Of a DNA stretch of 35,213 nt, positions 14,956 through 22,900 are shown in pieces. Each line of letters begins with the position of its first letter. Within the stretch, counting starts at the first letter, position 1. The notes beneath the pieces were generated by a model. It ran no database searches. It had not been told where the DNA came from and was given only the letters and a program-made list of their open reading frames with translations. This DNA comes from Ectothiorhodospira mobilis (GTDB lineage Bacteria; Pseudomonadota; Gammaproteobacteria; Ectothiorhodospirales; Ectothiorhodospiraceae). The stretch is taken from positions 1 to 35,213 of the forward strand of contig NZ_NRSK01000026.1 in NCBI RefSeq assembly GCF_016584115.1. Reading direction: 5' to 3'. Both the position numbers and the translations under genes were made by a program.

Positions 14956-17900
14956 TCAGGATCCGCTGCGGTCCCCGAGGTATGCCGGGATGGCCCCGGC
15001 CTCCAGGGGGCGGCTGAAGAGGAATCCCTGCCCCGTGTAACAGCCATGGGCCGTGAGGAAATCCCTTTGCACCGTATTCTCCACCCCCTCCGCGATGACC
15101 TGCAGCCCCAGGGTCTCCCCCAGACCGATGATGGCGCGGATGATGGCGGCATCCTCGGGATGGGCCGCGGGATCCTCCTGCAGATCCGCCACGAAGGACT
15201 GATCGATCTTGATGGCATGCACCGGCAGGCGCTTTAGATAGTTCAGTGAGGAATAGGCCGTTCCGAAATCATCGATGGAGATGCGCAGACCCTGGTCGTT
15301 GAGCTGGGTGATGGTACGGATGGTGTCCTCGATGCACGCCATGGCGGCACTTTCGGTGATCTCGATCTCCACATCGGCCGGGGTGACCCCGGTTTCCTCC
15401 AGGATCTCCATGATGCGCTGGAAGATGTCCGGCTGGCGGAACTCCCGGGCGGAGAGGTTCACGGCCACGGGGATGCCCTCCAGACCGGCGGCCTTCCACT
15501 GCCGGATCTGGCGGCAGGCCTGACGCAGCACCTCGGGCCCCAGGGCGAGGATGAAGCCGGTCTCCTCGGCCAGGGGGATGAAGCGGCCGGGGGAGATGAG
15601 CCCCTTCCCGGGATGGCGCCAGCGCACCAGGGCCTCCAGGCTCAGGGTGCGGCCGCTGGCCAGATCCACCCGGGGCTGGTAGACGAGGAAGAATTCCCCC
15701 TGTTCCAGGGCCCGGCGCATGGCCTGATCCAGCTCCAGACGATCCCGCAGGGCACTGTCCATCTCCGGGGTGTAGAAGTGGTAGCAGCGGCGTCCCTCCG
15801 CCTTGGCCCGGTACATGGCGGCGTCGGCGTGGCGCACCAGTTCCTCGGGGCCGTCGCTGTCCTCGGGATAGAAGGCCACGCCGATGCTCACGCTCACGGC
15901 CACCTCCTTGCCGTCCAGGTCCACGGGCGGGGCCAGGGCGGCCTGGATCTGCTCCACCGCACGGATGGCGGTCTGAATGTGTTCCAGGCGGGACAGGAGC
16001 AGGATGAACTCGTCCCCGCCGAAACGGGCCAGGGTGTCCCCCTCCCGCAGCAGGGCGCGCAGCCGCTCCCCGATGCGCACCAGGAGGCGGTCCCCCAGGC
16101 TATGGCCCAGGGAGTCGTTGACCACCTTGAAATCATCCAGGTCGATGAAGACCACCGCCAGGGAATGCCTGTCCCGCCGGGCCTGGGCCAGGGCCTGGCT
16201 GATGCGGTCCATCATCAGGGCGCGGTTGGGCAGGCCGGTGAGGGGGTCATGGAAGGCCAGGTATTCCAGGCGCTCGCTCAGGGCCTTCTTGTCGGAGATG
16301 TCCTCCGCCAGCTTGATGTAATGGGTCACCTCGCCGCGGGCATTGCGGATGGGGGAGATGCGCGCCTCCTCCCAGTAGGGCTCCCCATTGCGCTTGCGGT
16401 TGTTGAACTCCCCCTCCCAGGTCTCGCCCCGGGCCAGGGTCTGCCACAGTTCGCGGTATTTGACCACGTTCTTCTCACCGTAGCGCAGCAGGGCCGGACG
16501 CTGACCGATCACCTCCTCACTCGTGAAACCGGTGATCTCGCAGAAGTGGCGGTTGACGTATTCGATCACGCCTTCGGTGTCGGTGATCACCACCACGCTG
16601 GGGCTCTGCTCCACGGCATAGGCCAGGCGTTCGCTGGTCTCCTCCGCCTGCTTGCGTTCGGTGATGTCCAGGCTCGACCCCAGGATCTTGCTCAAGCGGC
16701 CCTCGGGGTCGTGCACCGGCGAGGCCTGATAGAGGATCCAGCGCCAGCCGCCCTGTTTGTGGCGCATGCGCAGTTCCGCCCGGAAACGACCCACGGGATG
16801 GCGGATGAAGGCGCCGAAACGCCGGCGCACCGCCTCCATGTCATCCGCATGCATCAACGACTCCAGGACTCCGGTCTCGCTGGCCAGTTCGTGATCCAGA
16901 TAGCCCAGTTGGGCCTTGAGTTCGGGGGAGAGGTAGATGCGGTTGCCGGGACGCCACTCGAACAGTCCCACGTTGCCCCCGCGCACCGCCTCCCACAGGC
17001 GTTCCCGGTCCCGGTTGCGCTCGGTGAGGTCGATGTTCATGCAGAAGATCCGCAGGGACTCGCCGGGGTAGTGCACCACCGTCTTGGAGAAATAGATGGT
17101 CAGCGGGTGGCCATCCCGGTGGCGCAGGGTGAGCAGCCCCGAGGGCTCGGGATGCCCGGTCCTTGCGATCTCCTGCAGCCGGGCGGCGAATTCATCGCGC
17201 CGCTGCGGCGGCACCACCAGATCCAGCAGGCTTGCACCCACCGCCTCCTCGGCGGCATAGCCGAACAGGCGGGCGCTGGCGGCGTTCCAGTAGAACACCG
17301 TCCCGTCGGGATCGAAGCCCTGGATGGCCACATCCGGGACGTTGTCCAGCAGCTGGGTGAGCACCGCCTCGTTGCGGCGCATGGCATCCTCCGCCTCCCA
17401 GCGGGCGGTGATGTCCCGGTTGGTGCCGCGATGGCCGCGATAACGGCCTTCCTCATCATGGACCGCGCGGCAGTCGTGTTCGATGCGCCGCACCTCGCCG
17501 TCGCGGGTGAGGATACGAAAACGCAGCACGGCCCATCCGCCGCGGTCCCGGGAATGGGCATGGGCCTCGTACAGCGGGCGGTCCTCGGGATGGACGATGC
17601 GGGTCATCAACCCCGGGTCCTGCAGGAATTCCGCGGCGGGGTAACCGGTGATGCGCTCGCAGGCAGGGGAGACATAGAGAAACGTCCCGTCCACCCCCAT
17701 CCAGTATTCCCAGTCCGGCGCGAACAGGGCCAGGATGCGGTAGCGCTCCTGCTCCTCGGCGAGGCGGCGGTTGGCCTCCTCCAGGTCCCGGGTATGGCGC
17801 GCCTGCTCGGTCTGGTCGATGACGTTGCAGACGATCTCCCCCGGGCCGTCCTCCCGGGGCGGCAGGCGGAGAAAGTACAGGTCCGCCACCAGGGACCGTC

Positions 17901-18330
17901 CGCCGGCGCCCCGCAGGCACAGGCCGCGGCAATGGCCGCTGCCCCGGGTGCGCGCCCGCTCCAGGGCCGCGCGCAGGGGGGCGCGCTCGCATTCCGTGGC
18001 CGCGAGATGGGGCAGGAGATGATGATCCAGGGCCAGCAGCTTCCGGGCGGCCGCGTTGGGCTCGCACACGGCATCGCGGGCATCCACCACGAAGGCGGGC
18101 AGGGGCAGGCCGCTGTACAGACGGTCGAAGCGCACCCGGGACTGCTCCGCCGCCCCCTCGGCCTGGCGCAGGGACTCGTTCTGCATCACCAGCTCGGCGT
18201 GGTAGACGTGCAGCTCCTCCAGGAGGGCCTCGATATCCAGTTCGCCCCGCTCGATCTCCGGTCCAATCCCTTGCACGGCATGATCACGCAGGATCGCCTG
18301 GGCCTTTTCGCGCAAGCGCTTCTCAGTCAC
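14956..18330 (-). CDS. Multi-PAS diguanylate cyclase/phosphodiesterase (PAS5-GGDEF-EAL)
   Basis: A protein of about 1124 residues that should make and/or break cyclic di-GMP. After an N-terminal helical lead (1-65) come five PAS-like domains (about 66-175, 198-310, 318-440, 441-560, 563-685), several with PAC ends such as SSLDITERKQAEE. A GGDEF domain (about 686-850) has intact ARFGGDEF at 771-775 and an inhibitory RxxD site (REGD) five residues before it. An EAL domain (about 860-1115) shows LEALVRW, VNLSAREF, EIEITES, IDDFGTAYSSL, IKIDQSF and AEGVEN, so both activities look possible. There are no membrane segments, implying a cytosolic sensor. The start is uncertain: GTG 18330 (VTEKRLREK) is chosen because homology-like sequence begins there; ATG 18417 adds 29 residues. 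It is divergent from the flavoprotein gene. Confidence 0.92.
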   Translation of the reverse strand: MTEKRLREKAQAILRDHAVQGIGPEIERGELDIEALLEELHVYHAELVMQNESLRQAEGAAEQSRVRFDRLYSGLPLPAFVVDARDAVCEPNAAARKLLALDHHLLPHLAATECERAPLRAALERARTRGSGHCRGLCLRGAGGRSLVADLYFLRLPPREDGPGEIVCNVIDQTEQARHTRDLEEANRRLAEEQERYRILALFAPDWEYWMGVDGTFLYVSPACERITGYPAAEFLQDPGLMTRIVHPEDRPLYEAHAHSRDRGGWAVLRFRILTRDGEVRRIEHDCRAVHDEEGRYRGHRGTNRDITARWEAEDAMRRNEAVLTQLLDNVPDVAIQGFDPDGTVFYWNAASARLFGYAAEEAVGASLLDLVVPPQRRDEFAARLQEIARTGHPEPSGLLTLRHRDGHPLTIYFSKTVVHYPGESLRIFCMNIDLTERNRDRERLWEAVRGGNVGLFEWRPGNRIYLSPELKAQLGYLDHELASETGVLESLMHADDMEAVRRRFGAFIRHPVGRFRAELRMRHKQGGWRWILYQASPVHDPEGRLSKILGSSLDITERKQAEETSERLAYAVEQSPSVVVITDTEGVIEYVNRHFCEITGFTSEEVIGQRPALLRYGEKNVVKYRELWQTLARGETWEGEFNNRKRNGEPYWEEARISPIRNARGEVTHYIKLAEDISDKKALSERLEYLAFHDPLTGLPNRALMMDRISQALAQARRDRHSLAVVFIDLDDFKVVNDSLGHSLGDRLLVRIGERLRALLREGDTLARFGGDEFILLLSRLEHIQTAIRAVEQIQAALAPPVDLDGKEVAVSVSIGVAFYPEDSDGPEELVRHADAAMYRAKAEGRRCYHFYTPEMDSALRDRLELDQAMRRALEQGEFFLVYQPRVDLASGRTLSLEALVRWRHPGKGLISPGRFIPLAEETGFILALGPEVLRQACRQIRQWKAAGLEGIPVAVNLSAREFRQPDIFQRIMEILEETGVTPADVEIEITESAAMACIEDTIRTITQLNDQGLRISIDDFGTAYSSLNYLKRLPVHAIKIDQSFVADLQEDPAAHPEDAAIIRAIIGLGETLGLQVIAEGVENTVQRDFLTAHGCYTGQGFLFSRPLEAGAIPAYLGDRSGS

Positions 18331-18491
18331 GGGAATGTCCGGGCATTGAGGAATCCCAAGGGTAGCGCGTTCCCCGTGTGGCGCACAGTACCCTGGTCCC
18401 GGGACGCCACCGCCCATCAGGGGTCATTGCATCCCCATCAGCCAACACTTATTTTGGGATGATTCCAGCGAACCCAATCGGATCCATCCCC

Positions 18492-19916
18492 ATGACCCGT
18501 GAAATCCAAGTAGATGTCGCCGTCATCGGCGCCGGCACCGCCGGCCTCTTCGCCATGCGTCAGGTGCGCCGCGCCGGCAAATCCTTTGTGATGATCGACC
18601 CCGGCCCCCTGGGGACCACCTGCGCCCGCGTGGGCTGCATGCCCTCCAAGGTGGCCCTGCACGCGGCCCATCTCTGGGCCGACCGCAGACCCATGGCGGA
18701 GCACGGCGTGCGCGGAACGGAGCACCTGAGCGTGGACCCCGATGCCGCCTGGGCCAGGGTACGGACCATGCGCGACCGCTTCGCCGGACGCACGGCGGAG
18801 AACTCGCGCAAGGCCATGGGGGAGCACCTGCTGGAGGGCCCGGCGCGGCTGCGGGAACCCACGGTGGTGGAAGTGGACGGGCCGCAGGGCCCCTGCACGG
18901 TGCGCGCCGGGGCGGTGATCATCGCCAACGGCTCCCGCCCGGTGAAGCCGAAGTGGCTGGATGACCTGGGGGACCGGGTGATCACCACCGACGAGCTGTT
19001 CGAACTGGAGACCCTGCCCCGCTCCCTGGGGGTCCTGGGCCTGGGGGCCATCGGCCTGGAGATGGGGCTGGCCCTAGCCCGCCTCGGCGTGCATGTGGTG
19101 GGTTCGGACATCGCCCGCTGGCCCGCGGGCCTGACAGACCCGGAACTGGGGCAGCGGGTGGTGGAGCAGTTCTCCGGGGACCTGCCCATGTGGCTGGAGG
19201 AGGCCGCCCGGCTCACCCCGGAGGCAGACGGGGTGCGCATGGAGACCGCTCAGGGACAGGAGAAGGTGGAACGCATCCTGGCCGCCATGGGACGGCGCTC
19301 CAATATCGACACCCTGGATCCGGAAGGGAACGTCCTGCCCCTGGCGGACGACGGCCTGCCGCCGGTGGACCCGGCCACGATGCGGGTGGGCGATCTGCCC
19401 GTCTTTATCGTCGGCGACGCCAATGGCCGGCGCCTGCTCATGCACGAGGCGGCCGACGAGGGCAGCATCGCCGGCTACAACGCCGCCCGGGGGACATCCC
19501 AGCGCTTCCGCCGCCGCACCCCCCTGGCCATCGCCTTCACCCAGCCCGACATCGTCTCCGTGGGCACGCCTTTGTCGGAACTGGACCCGGAGCGGGTGGT
19601 GGTGGGCACCGCCGAGGGCAGTGGCAACGGCCGCTCCGTGATCCTGGAGGCCCAGAACAGCATGGTGCGCCTCTATGCCGACGCCGACACCGGCCGTCTG
19701 CGGGGCGCCGCCCTCTCCGCCGCCGGCGGCGAGCACCTGGGCCATCTGCTGGCCTGGGCCATCCAGCGGGGAGAGACGGCGCAGCAGCTGCTGGCCATGC
19801 CCTTCTATCACCCGGTGGTGGAAGAAGTGGTGCAGGAGGCCCTGCAGGATCTCATCGGCCAACTGCCCGCATCCAGTGCCGGGGACCTGCCCGCCGGTCT
19901 GGAACCGGAGGTCTGA
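18492..19916 (+). CDS. Dihydrolipoamide-dehydrogenase-like flavoprotein disulfide reductase
   Basis: A 474-residue class I pyridine nucleotide-disulfide oxidoreductase. It shows the FAD Rossmann motif VAVIGAGTAGLFAMRQ at the N-terminus, the redox-active disulfide GTTCARVGCMPSK (CxxxxC, about 43-48), the second nucleotide-binding motif GVLGLGAIGLEMGLAL (GxGxxG, about 180-195), FAD-contact FIVGDANG, and a dimerisation domain with MPFYHPVVEEVVQEAL holding a candidate His for the active-site base. It resembles E3 or related reductases, but no E1/E2 genes are nearby, so lipoamide as substrate is not assured; a mercuric-reductase-like or other disulfide substrate is possible. An in-frame ATG at 18459 would add eleven residues. 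A GC-rich stem-loop follows the stop. Confidence 0.88.
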   Translation: MTREIQVDVAVIGAGTAGLFAMRQVRRAGKSFVMIDPGPLGTTCARVGCMPSKVALHAAHLWADRRPMAEHGVRGTEHLSVDPDAAWARVRTMRDRFAGRTAENSRKAMGEHLLEGPARLREPTVVEVDGPQGPCTVRAGAVIIANGSRPVKPKWLDDLGDRVITTDELFELETLPRSLGVLGLGAIGLEMGLALARLGVHVVGSDIARWPAGLTDPELGQRVVEQFSGDLPMWLEEAARLTPEADGVRMETAQGQEKVERILAAMGRRSNIDTLDPEGNVLPLADDGLPPVDPATMRVGDLPVFIVGDANGRRLLMHEAADEGSIAGYNAARGTSQRFRRRTPLAIAFTQPDIVSVGTPLSELDPERVVVGTAEGSGNGRSVILEAQNSMVRLYADADTGRLRGAALSAAGGEHLGHLLAWAIQRGETAQQLLAMPFYHPVVEEVVQEALQDLIGQLPASSAGDLPAGLEPEV

Positions 19917-19962
19917 AAACGGCCCGGCCTCAGGACGTTGAGGATCCGCCGGGCGAAAACAT

Positions 19963-19997
19963 AAGGAGGGGGATGACATTGCCCCGCCCCCTCCTTT
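19963..19997 (+). terminator. Stem-loop after the flavoprotein gene, possible terminator
   Basis: AAGGAGGGGG (19963-19972) is exactly complementary to CCCCCTCCTT (19987-19996) with a 14-base loop. Only three T residues end the stem, so it is a weak intrinsic terminator candidate. It lies 46 bases after the stop and before the ahcY promoter. Confidence 0.4.
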
Positions 19998-20030
19998 GCA
20001 TCCCCTGCCGGGCGATTACCCGCACGGGAC

Positions 20031-20059
20031 ATGAAATATTCATCACTTTGCGCTATACT
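20031..20059 (+). promoter_or_regulatory. Probable ahcY promoter
   Basis: ATGAAA (20031-20036) and TATACT (20054-20059), separated by 17 bases, match sigma70 -35 and -10 boxes at four and five of six positions. Transcription would begin near 20066, directly before the first paired base of the SAH riboswitch, which supports the assignment. Confidence 0.6.
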
Positions 20060-20068
20060 GATCTGCGT

Positions 20069-20134
20069 TGTCTGAGGAGCGCTGCAACGGATCCTCGAAT
20101 CCGCCAGGCTCAGACACCTCCCAAAACGGCGCTC
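20069..20134 (+). ncRNA. S-adenosylhomocysteine (SAH) riboswitch aptamer
   Basis: The conserved core of the proteobacterial SAH riboswitch is present. P1 is formed by TGTCTGAG (20069-20076) with CTCAGACA (20109-20116). The P2 hairpin is CGGAT (20088-20092) with ATCCG (20099-20103). The pseudoknot pairs GAGCGC (20077-20082) with GCGCTC (20129-20134). The conserved stretches GAGGAGCGCTGCAACGG and CCAGGCTC and the AACGGCGCTC tail are in place. SAH is the substrate of the downstream enzyme AhcY. Known members turn expression on when SAH accumulates, so that the toxic by-product of methylation is removed. Confidence 0.95.
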
Positions 20135-20143
20135 GCTGTACCC

Positions 20144-20225
20144 GCGATGCAAGTGGTCGGCGAGTCGAGTTCCCTACCTTCTTCTCCTCTCCGACCGCGC
20201 ATCGCACTCGCCCAAGTAAGAGGAG
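20144..20225 (+). promoter_or_regulatory. Candidate expression platform of the SAH riboswitch: second stem-loop and anti-Shine-Dalgarno
   Basis: GCGATGC (20144-20150) pairs with GCATCGC (20199-20205), and GGTCGG (20155-20160) with CCGACC (20191-20196). The enclosed pyrimidine-rich loop holds CTCCTCT (20184-20190), the perfect complement of the ahcY ribosome site AGAGGAG (20219-20225). GGCGAGT (20159-20165) can alternatively pair with ACTCGCC (20206-20212). This fits control of translation initiation. The pairing is seen; the mechanism is inference. Confidence 0.5.
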
Positions 20226-20232
20226 TGTGTTC

Positions 20233-21648
20233 ATGAACGCAGTCGTAGATACCCGCAACCCCGACTACGTTGTCGCCGACATCAACCAGGCCGACTTCGG
20301 CCGCAAGGAAATCGCCATCGCCGAGACGGAAATGCCCGGCCTGATGGCGACCCGTGAAGAATACGCCAAGTCCCAGCCGCTGAAGGGCGCCCGCATCGCC
20401 GGCAGCCTGCACATGACCATCCAGACGGCTGTGCTCATCGAGACCCTGAAGGCCCTGGGCGCCGACGTGCGCTGGGCGTCCTGCAACATCTTCTCCACCC
20501 AGGACCACGCCGCGGCCGCCATCGCCGCCGGTGGCACCCCCGTGTTCGCCTACAAGGGGGAAAGCCTGGAAGAGTACTGGCAGTTCTGCCACCGCATCTT
20601 TGAATGGTCCGACGGCGGCACGCCCAACATGATCCTGGACGATGGCGGCGACGCCACCCTGCTGATCCACCTGGGCTCCCGCGCCGAGAAGGATCCCTCC
20701 GTGGTGGAAAACCCCACCAACGAGGAAGAGCGCGTCCTGTTCGCCCAGATCAAGGAACGCCTGAAGACCCAGCCCGGCTGGTACTCCAACGTCCTGAAGA
20801 ACATCCAGGGCGTCACCGAGGAGACCACCACCGGCGTGCACCGTCTGTACCAGATGGCCAAGGAAGGCTCCCTGCCGTTCCCGGCCATCAACGTCAACGA
20901 CTCCGTCACCAAGTCCAAGTTCGACAACCTGTACGGCTGCCGCGAGTCCACCGTGGACGCCATCAAGCGCGCCACCGACGTGATGGTGGCCGGCAAGCGC
21001 GCCGTGGTCTGCGGCTACGGTGACGTGGGCAAGGGCGCCGCCCAGTCCCTGCGTGCCCTGTCCGCCGAGGTGTGGGTCACCGAGATCGACCCCATCTGCG
21101 CCCTGCAGGCGGCGATGGAAGGCTTCCGCGTGGTGACCATGGATGAGGCCTGCGACAAGGCCGACATCTTCGTCACCGCCACCGGCAACAAGGACGTGAT
21201 CACCGCCGATCACATGTCCCGCATGAAGGACCAGTCCATCGTCTGCAACATCGGCCACTTCGACTCCGAGATCGACGTCGCCGGTCTGCGCAAGTACCAG
21301 TGGGAGAACATCAAGCCCCAGGTGGACCACATCATCTTCCCCAAGGGCAACCGCATCATCCTGCTGGCCGAAGGCCGCCTGGTGAACCTGGGTTGCGGCA
21401 CGGGTCACCCCAGCTTCGTGATGTCCAACTCCTTCACGAACCAGACCCTGGCCCAGATCGAGCTGTGGCAGCACGGTGACAAGTACGAAAACGACGTGTA
21501 CATCCTGCCCAAGCACCTGGACGAGAAGGTGGCCGAGCTGCACCTTGGCAAGATCGGCGCCAAGCTGACCAAGCTCACCGAAGATCAGGCCAAGTACCTG
21601 GGCCTGCCCATCGAAGGGCCCTTCAAGCCGGAACACTACCGGTACTGA
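20233..21648 (+). CDS. ahcY: Adenosylhomocysteinase (SAH hydrolase)
   Basis: AhcY splits S-adenosylhomocysteine reversibly into homocysteine and adenosine, relieving product inhibition of methyltransferases; it is a cytosolic NAD+-dependent homotetramer. The 471-residue product is the long form with the internal insertion common in bacteria. Landmarks are the substrate segment [55 protein letters not shown], the NAD-binding [37 protein letters not shown], and the C-terminal KPEHYRY that closes over the cofactor. The start at 20233 has an AGGAG site 6-10 bases upstream. It lies under an SAH riboswitch and is followed by metF, which feeds remethylation of the homocysteine produced. Codon use is more regular than in its neighbours, as for a highly expressed gene (impression only). 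Confidence 0.98.
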   Translation: MNAVVDTRNPDYVVADINQADFGRKEIAIAETEMPGLMATREEYAKSQPLKGARIAGSLHMTIQTAVLIETLKALGADVRWASCNIFSTQDHAAAAIAAGGTPVFAYKGESLEEYWQFCHRIFEWSDGGTPNMILDDGGDATLLIHLGSRAEKDPSVVENPTNEEERVLFAQIKERLKTQPGWYSNVLKNIQGVTEETTTGVHRLYQMAKEGSLPFPAINVNDSVTKSKFDNLYGCRESTVDAIKRATDVMVAGKRAVVCGYGDVGKGAAQSLRALSAEVWVTEIDPICALQAAMEGFRVVTMDEACDKADIFVTATGNKDVITADHMSRMKDQSIVCNIGHFDSEIDVAGLRKYQWENIKPQVDHIIFPKGNRIILLAEGRLVNLGCGTGHPSFVMSNSFTNQTLAQIELWQHGDKYENDVYILPKHLDEKVAELHLGKIGAKLTKLTEDQAKYLGLPIEGPFKPEHYRY

Positions 21649-21705
21649 TCGCGGCGCCGTGGGCTTGGGGTCACCTGGTGTACCCCGGGCGCGGCACGCG
21701 AGCCT

Positions 21706-21729
21706 GGCACCGCCCACCCGGGCGGTGCC
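21706..21729 (+). repeat. Perfect 10-bp hairpin in the ahcY-metF gap
   Basis: GGCACCGCCC and GGGCGGTGCC flank a four-base loop ACCC. No T-run follows, so it is not a standard intrinsic terminator; it could stabilise the upstream mRNA 3' end or pause polymerase. It lies within the 315-base ahcY-metF gap, which shows no other recognised element. Confidence 0.6.
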
Positions 21730-21963
21730 CTCGGGCGGCCCCGGCATCCTGCTGGGGCCGTTCATTGTCCGCGGCACCCACCGTGCCCCGCACTGCCCCA
21801 CCCGCCGTCCTTCTTCCCTGTTCGTATTCACCCGGCCGGTGAACCGCCCACAAGGCGGGCTCCGGGACCGCACCATCCGCCCGAAGGGTTCGGATGCGTG
21901 GCACACGCGCCCGGCAACCGGCGGGATGAAGCCCCACCCCGCAACCACTGCGAGGAACGACCC

Positions 21964-22827
21964 ATGAAATCCCAGAAGCGATTCGAACGCACCTTCAGCT
22001 TCGAGTTCTTCCCGCCCAAAAACGACGAGGGCGCCCGCAAACTCCGGGAGACCTGGACCCAGCTGGCCCAGCTGAATCCCCGTTTCTTCTCCGTCACCTA
22101 CGGTGCCGGCGGCTCCACCCAGGCACGCACCCTGGAGACCGTGCTGGAGATCCACAAGAGCTCCGGCGTGGATGCGGCGCCGCACCTGTCCTGCATCGAC
22201 TCCACCGCGGAGCAGATGCGCGGCATCCTGCAGATGTACAAGGACAACGGCCTGCGCCACATCGTCGCCCTGCGCGGCGACCTGCCCTCGGGCATGCGCG
22301 ACCCCGGCGAGTTCCGCTACGCCAACGAGCTGGTGGAATTCATCCGCAAGGAGACCGGGGATCACTTCAGCCTGGAGGTGGCCGCCTATCCGGAGATCCA
22401 TCCCCAGGCCCCCGACGCCTTCAAGGACATGGATAACTTCGCGCGCAAGGTGAAGGCCGGGGCCAATTCCGCCATCACCCAGTACTTCTATGCGCCGGAG
22501 GCCTATTTCCGCTTCGTGGACGATTGCGAGCGACGGGACATCGACATCCCCATCGTGCCGGGGATCATGCCCATCACCAACTACAAGCAGCTGGCCCGCT
22601 TCTCCGATACCTGCGGCGCCGAGATCCCCCGCTGGATCCGCAAGCGCCTGGAGGCCTACGGCGAGGACACCGCCTCCATCCGCGCCTTCGGCGAGGAGGT
22701 GGTCACCGACCTGTGCGCCCGCCTGCTGGAGGCCGGTGCGCCGGGGCTGCACTTCTACACCATGAACCAGGCCGGCCCCATCCAGGCCATCTGGAAGAAC
22801 CTGGGCCTGAAGCCGGAACCGAAATAA
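21964..22827 (+). CDS. metF: Methylenetetrahydrofolate reductase
   Basis: MetF reduces 5,10-methylene-THF to 5-methyl-THF, the methyl donor for methionine synthesis from homocysteine. The 287-residue product is a single TIM-barrel FAD protein of the bacterial size. Signature pieces are FSFEFFPPKNDEGARKLRET (catalytic Glu region), FFSVTYGAGGSTQARTLETV, HLSCIDSTAEQMRGIL, IVALRGDLPSG, LEVAAYPEIHPQAP, GANSAITQYFYAPEAYFRFV, VPGIMPITNY, and the C-terminal APGLHFYTMNQAGPIQAIW. The ATG at 21964 is chosen because homology begins immediately. The ahcY-metF order pairs production and reuse of homocysteine. A strong terminator ends the unit. Confidence 0.97.
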   Translation: MKSQKRFERTFSFEFFPPKNDEGARKLRETWTQLAQLNPRFFSVTYGAGGSTQARTLETVLEIHKSSGVDAAPHLSCIDSTAEQMRGILQMYKDNGLRHIVALRGDLPSGMRDPGEFRYANELVEFIRKETGDHFSLEVAAYPEIHPQAPDAFKDMDNFARKVKAGANSAITQYFYAPEAYFRFVDDCERRDIDIPIVPGIMPITNYKQLARFSDTCGAEIPRWIRKRLEAYGEDTASIRAFGEEVVTDLCARLLEAGAPGLHFYTMNQAGPIQAIWKNLGLKPEPK

Positions 22828-22858
22828 GCCCCGGCCGCACGGCGCAGCACCCTCCTCC

Positions 22859-22894
22859 GGCCCCACCCCCGCCCGCGGGGGCGGGGCCTTTTTT
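22859..22894 (+). terminator. Intrinsic terminator after metF
   Basis: GGCCCCACCCCC (22859-22870) pairs with GGGGGCGGGGCC (22877-22888) with one A-C mismatch and a six-base loop, followed by TTTTTT (22889-22894). It lies 31 bases after the metF stop and just before the convergent typA end. Confidence 0.9.
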
Positions 22895-22900
22895 ATGGGC

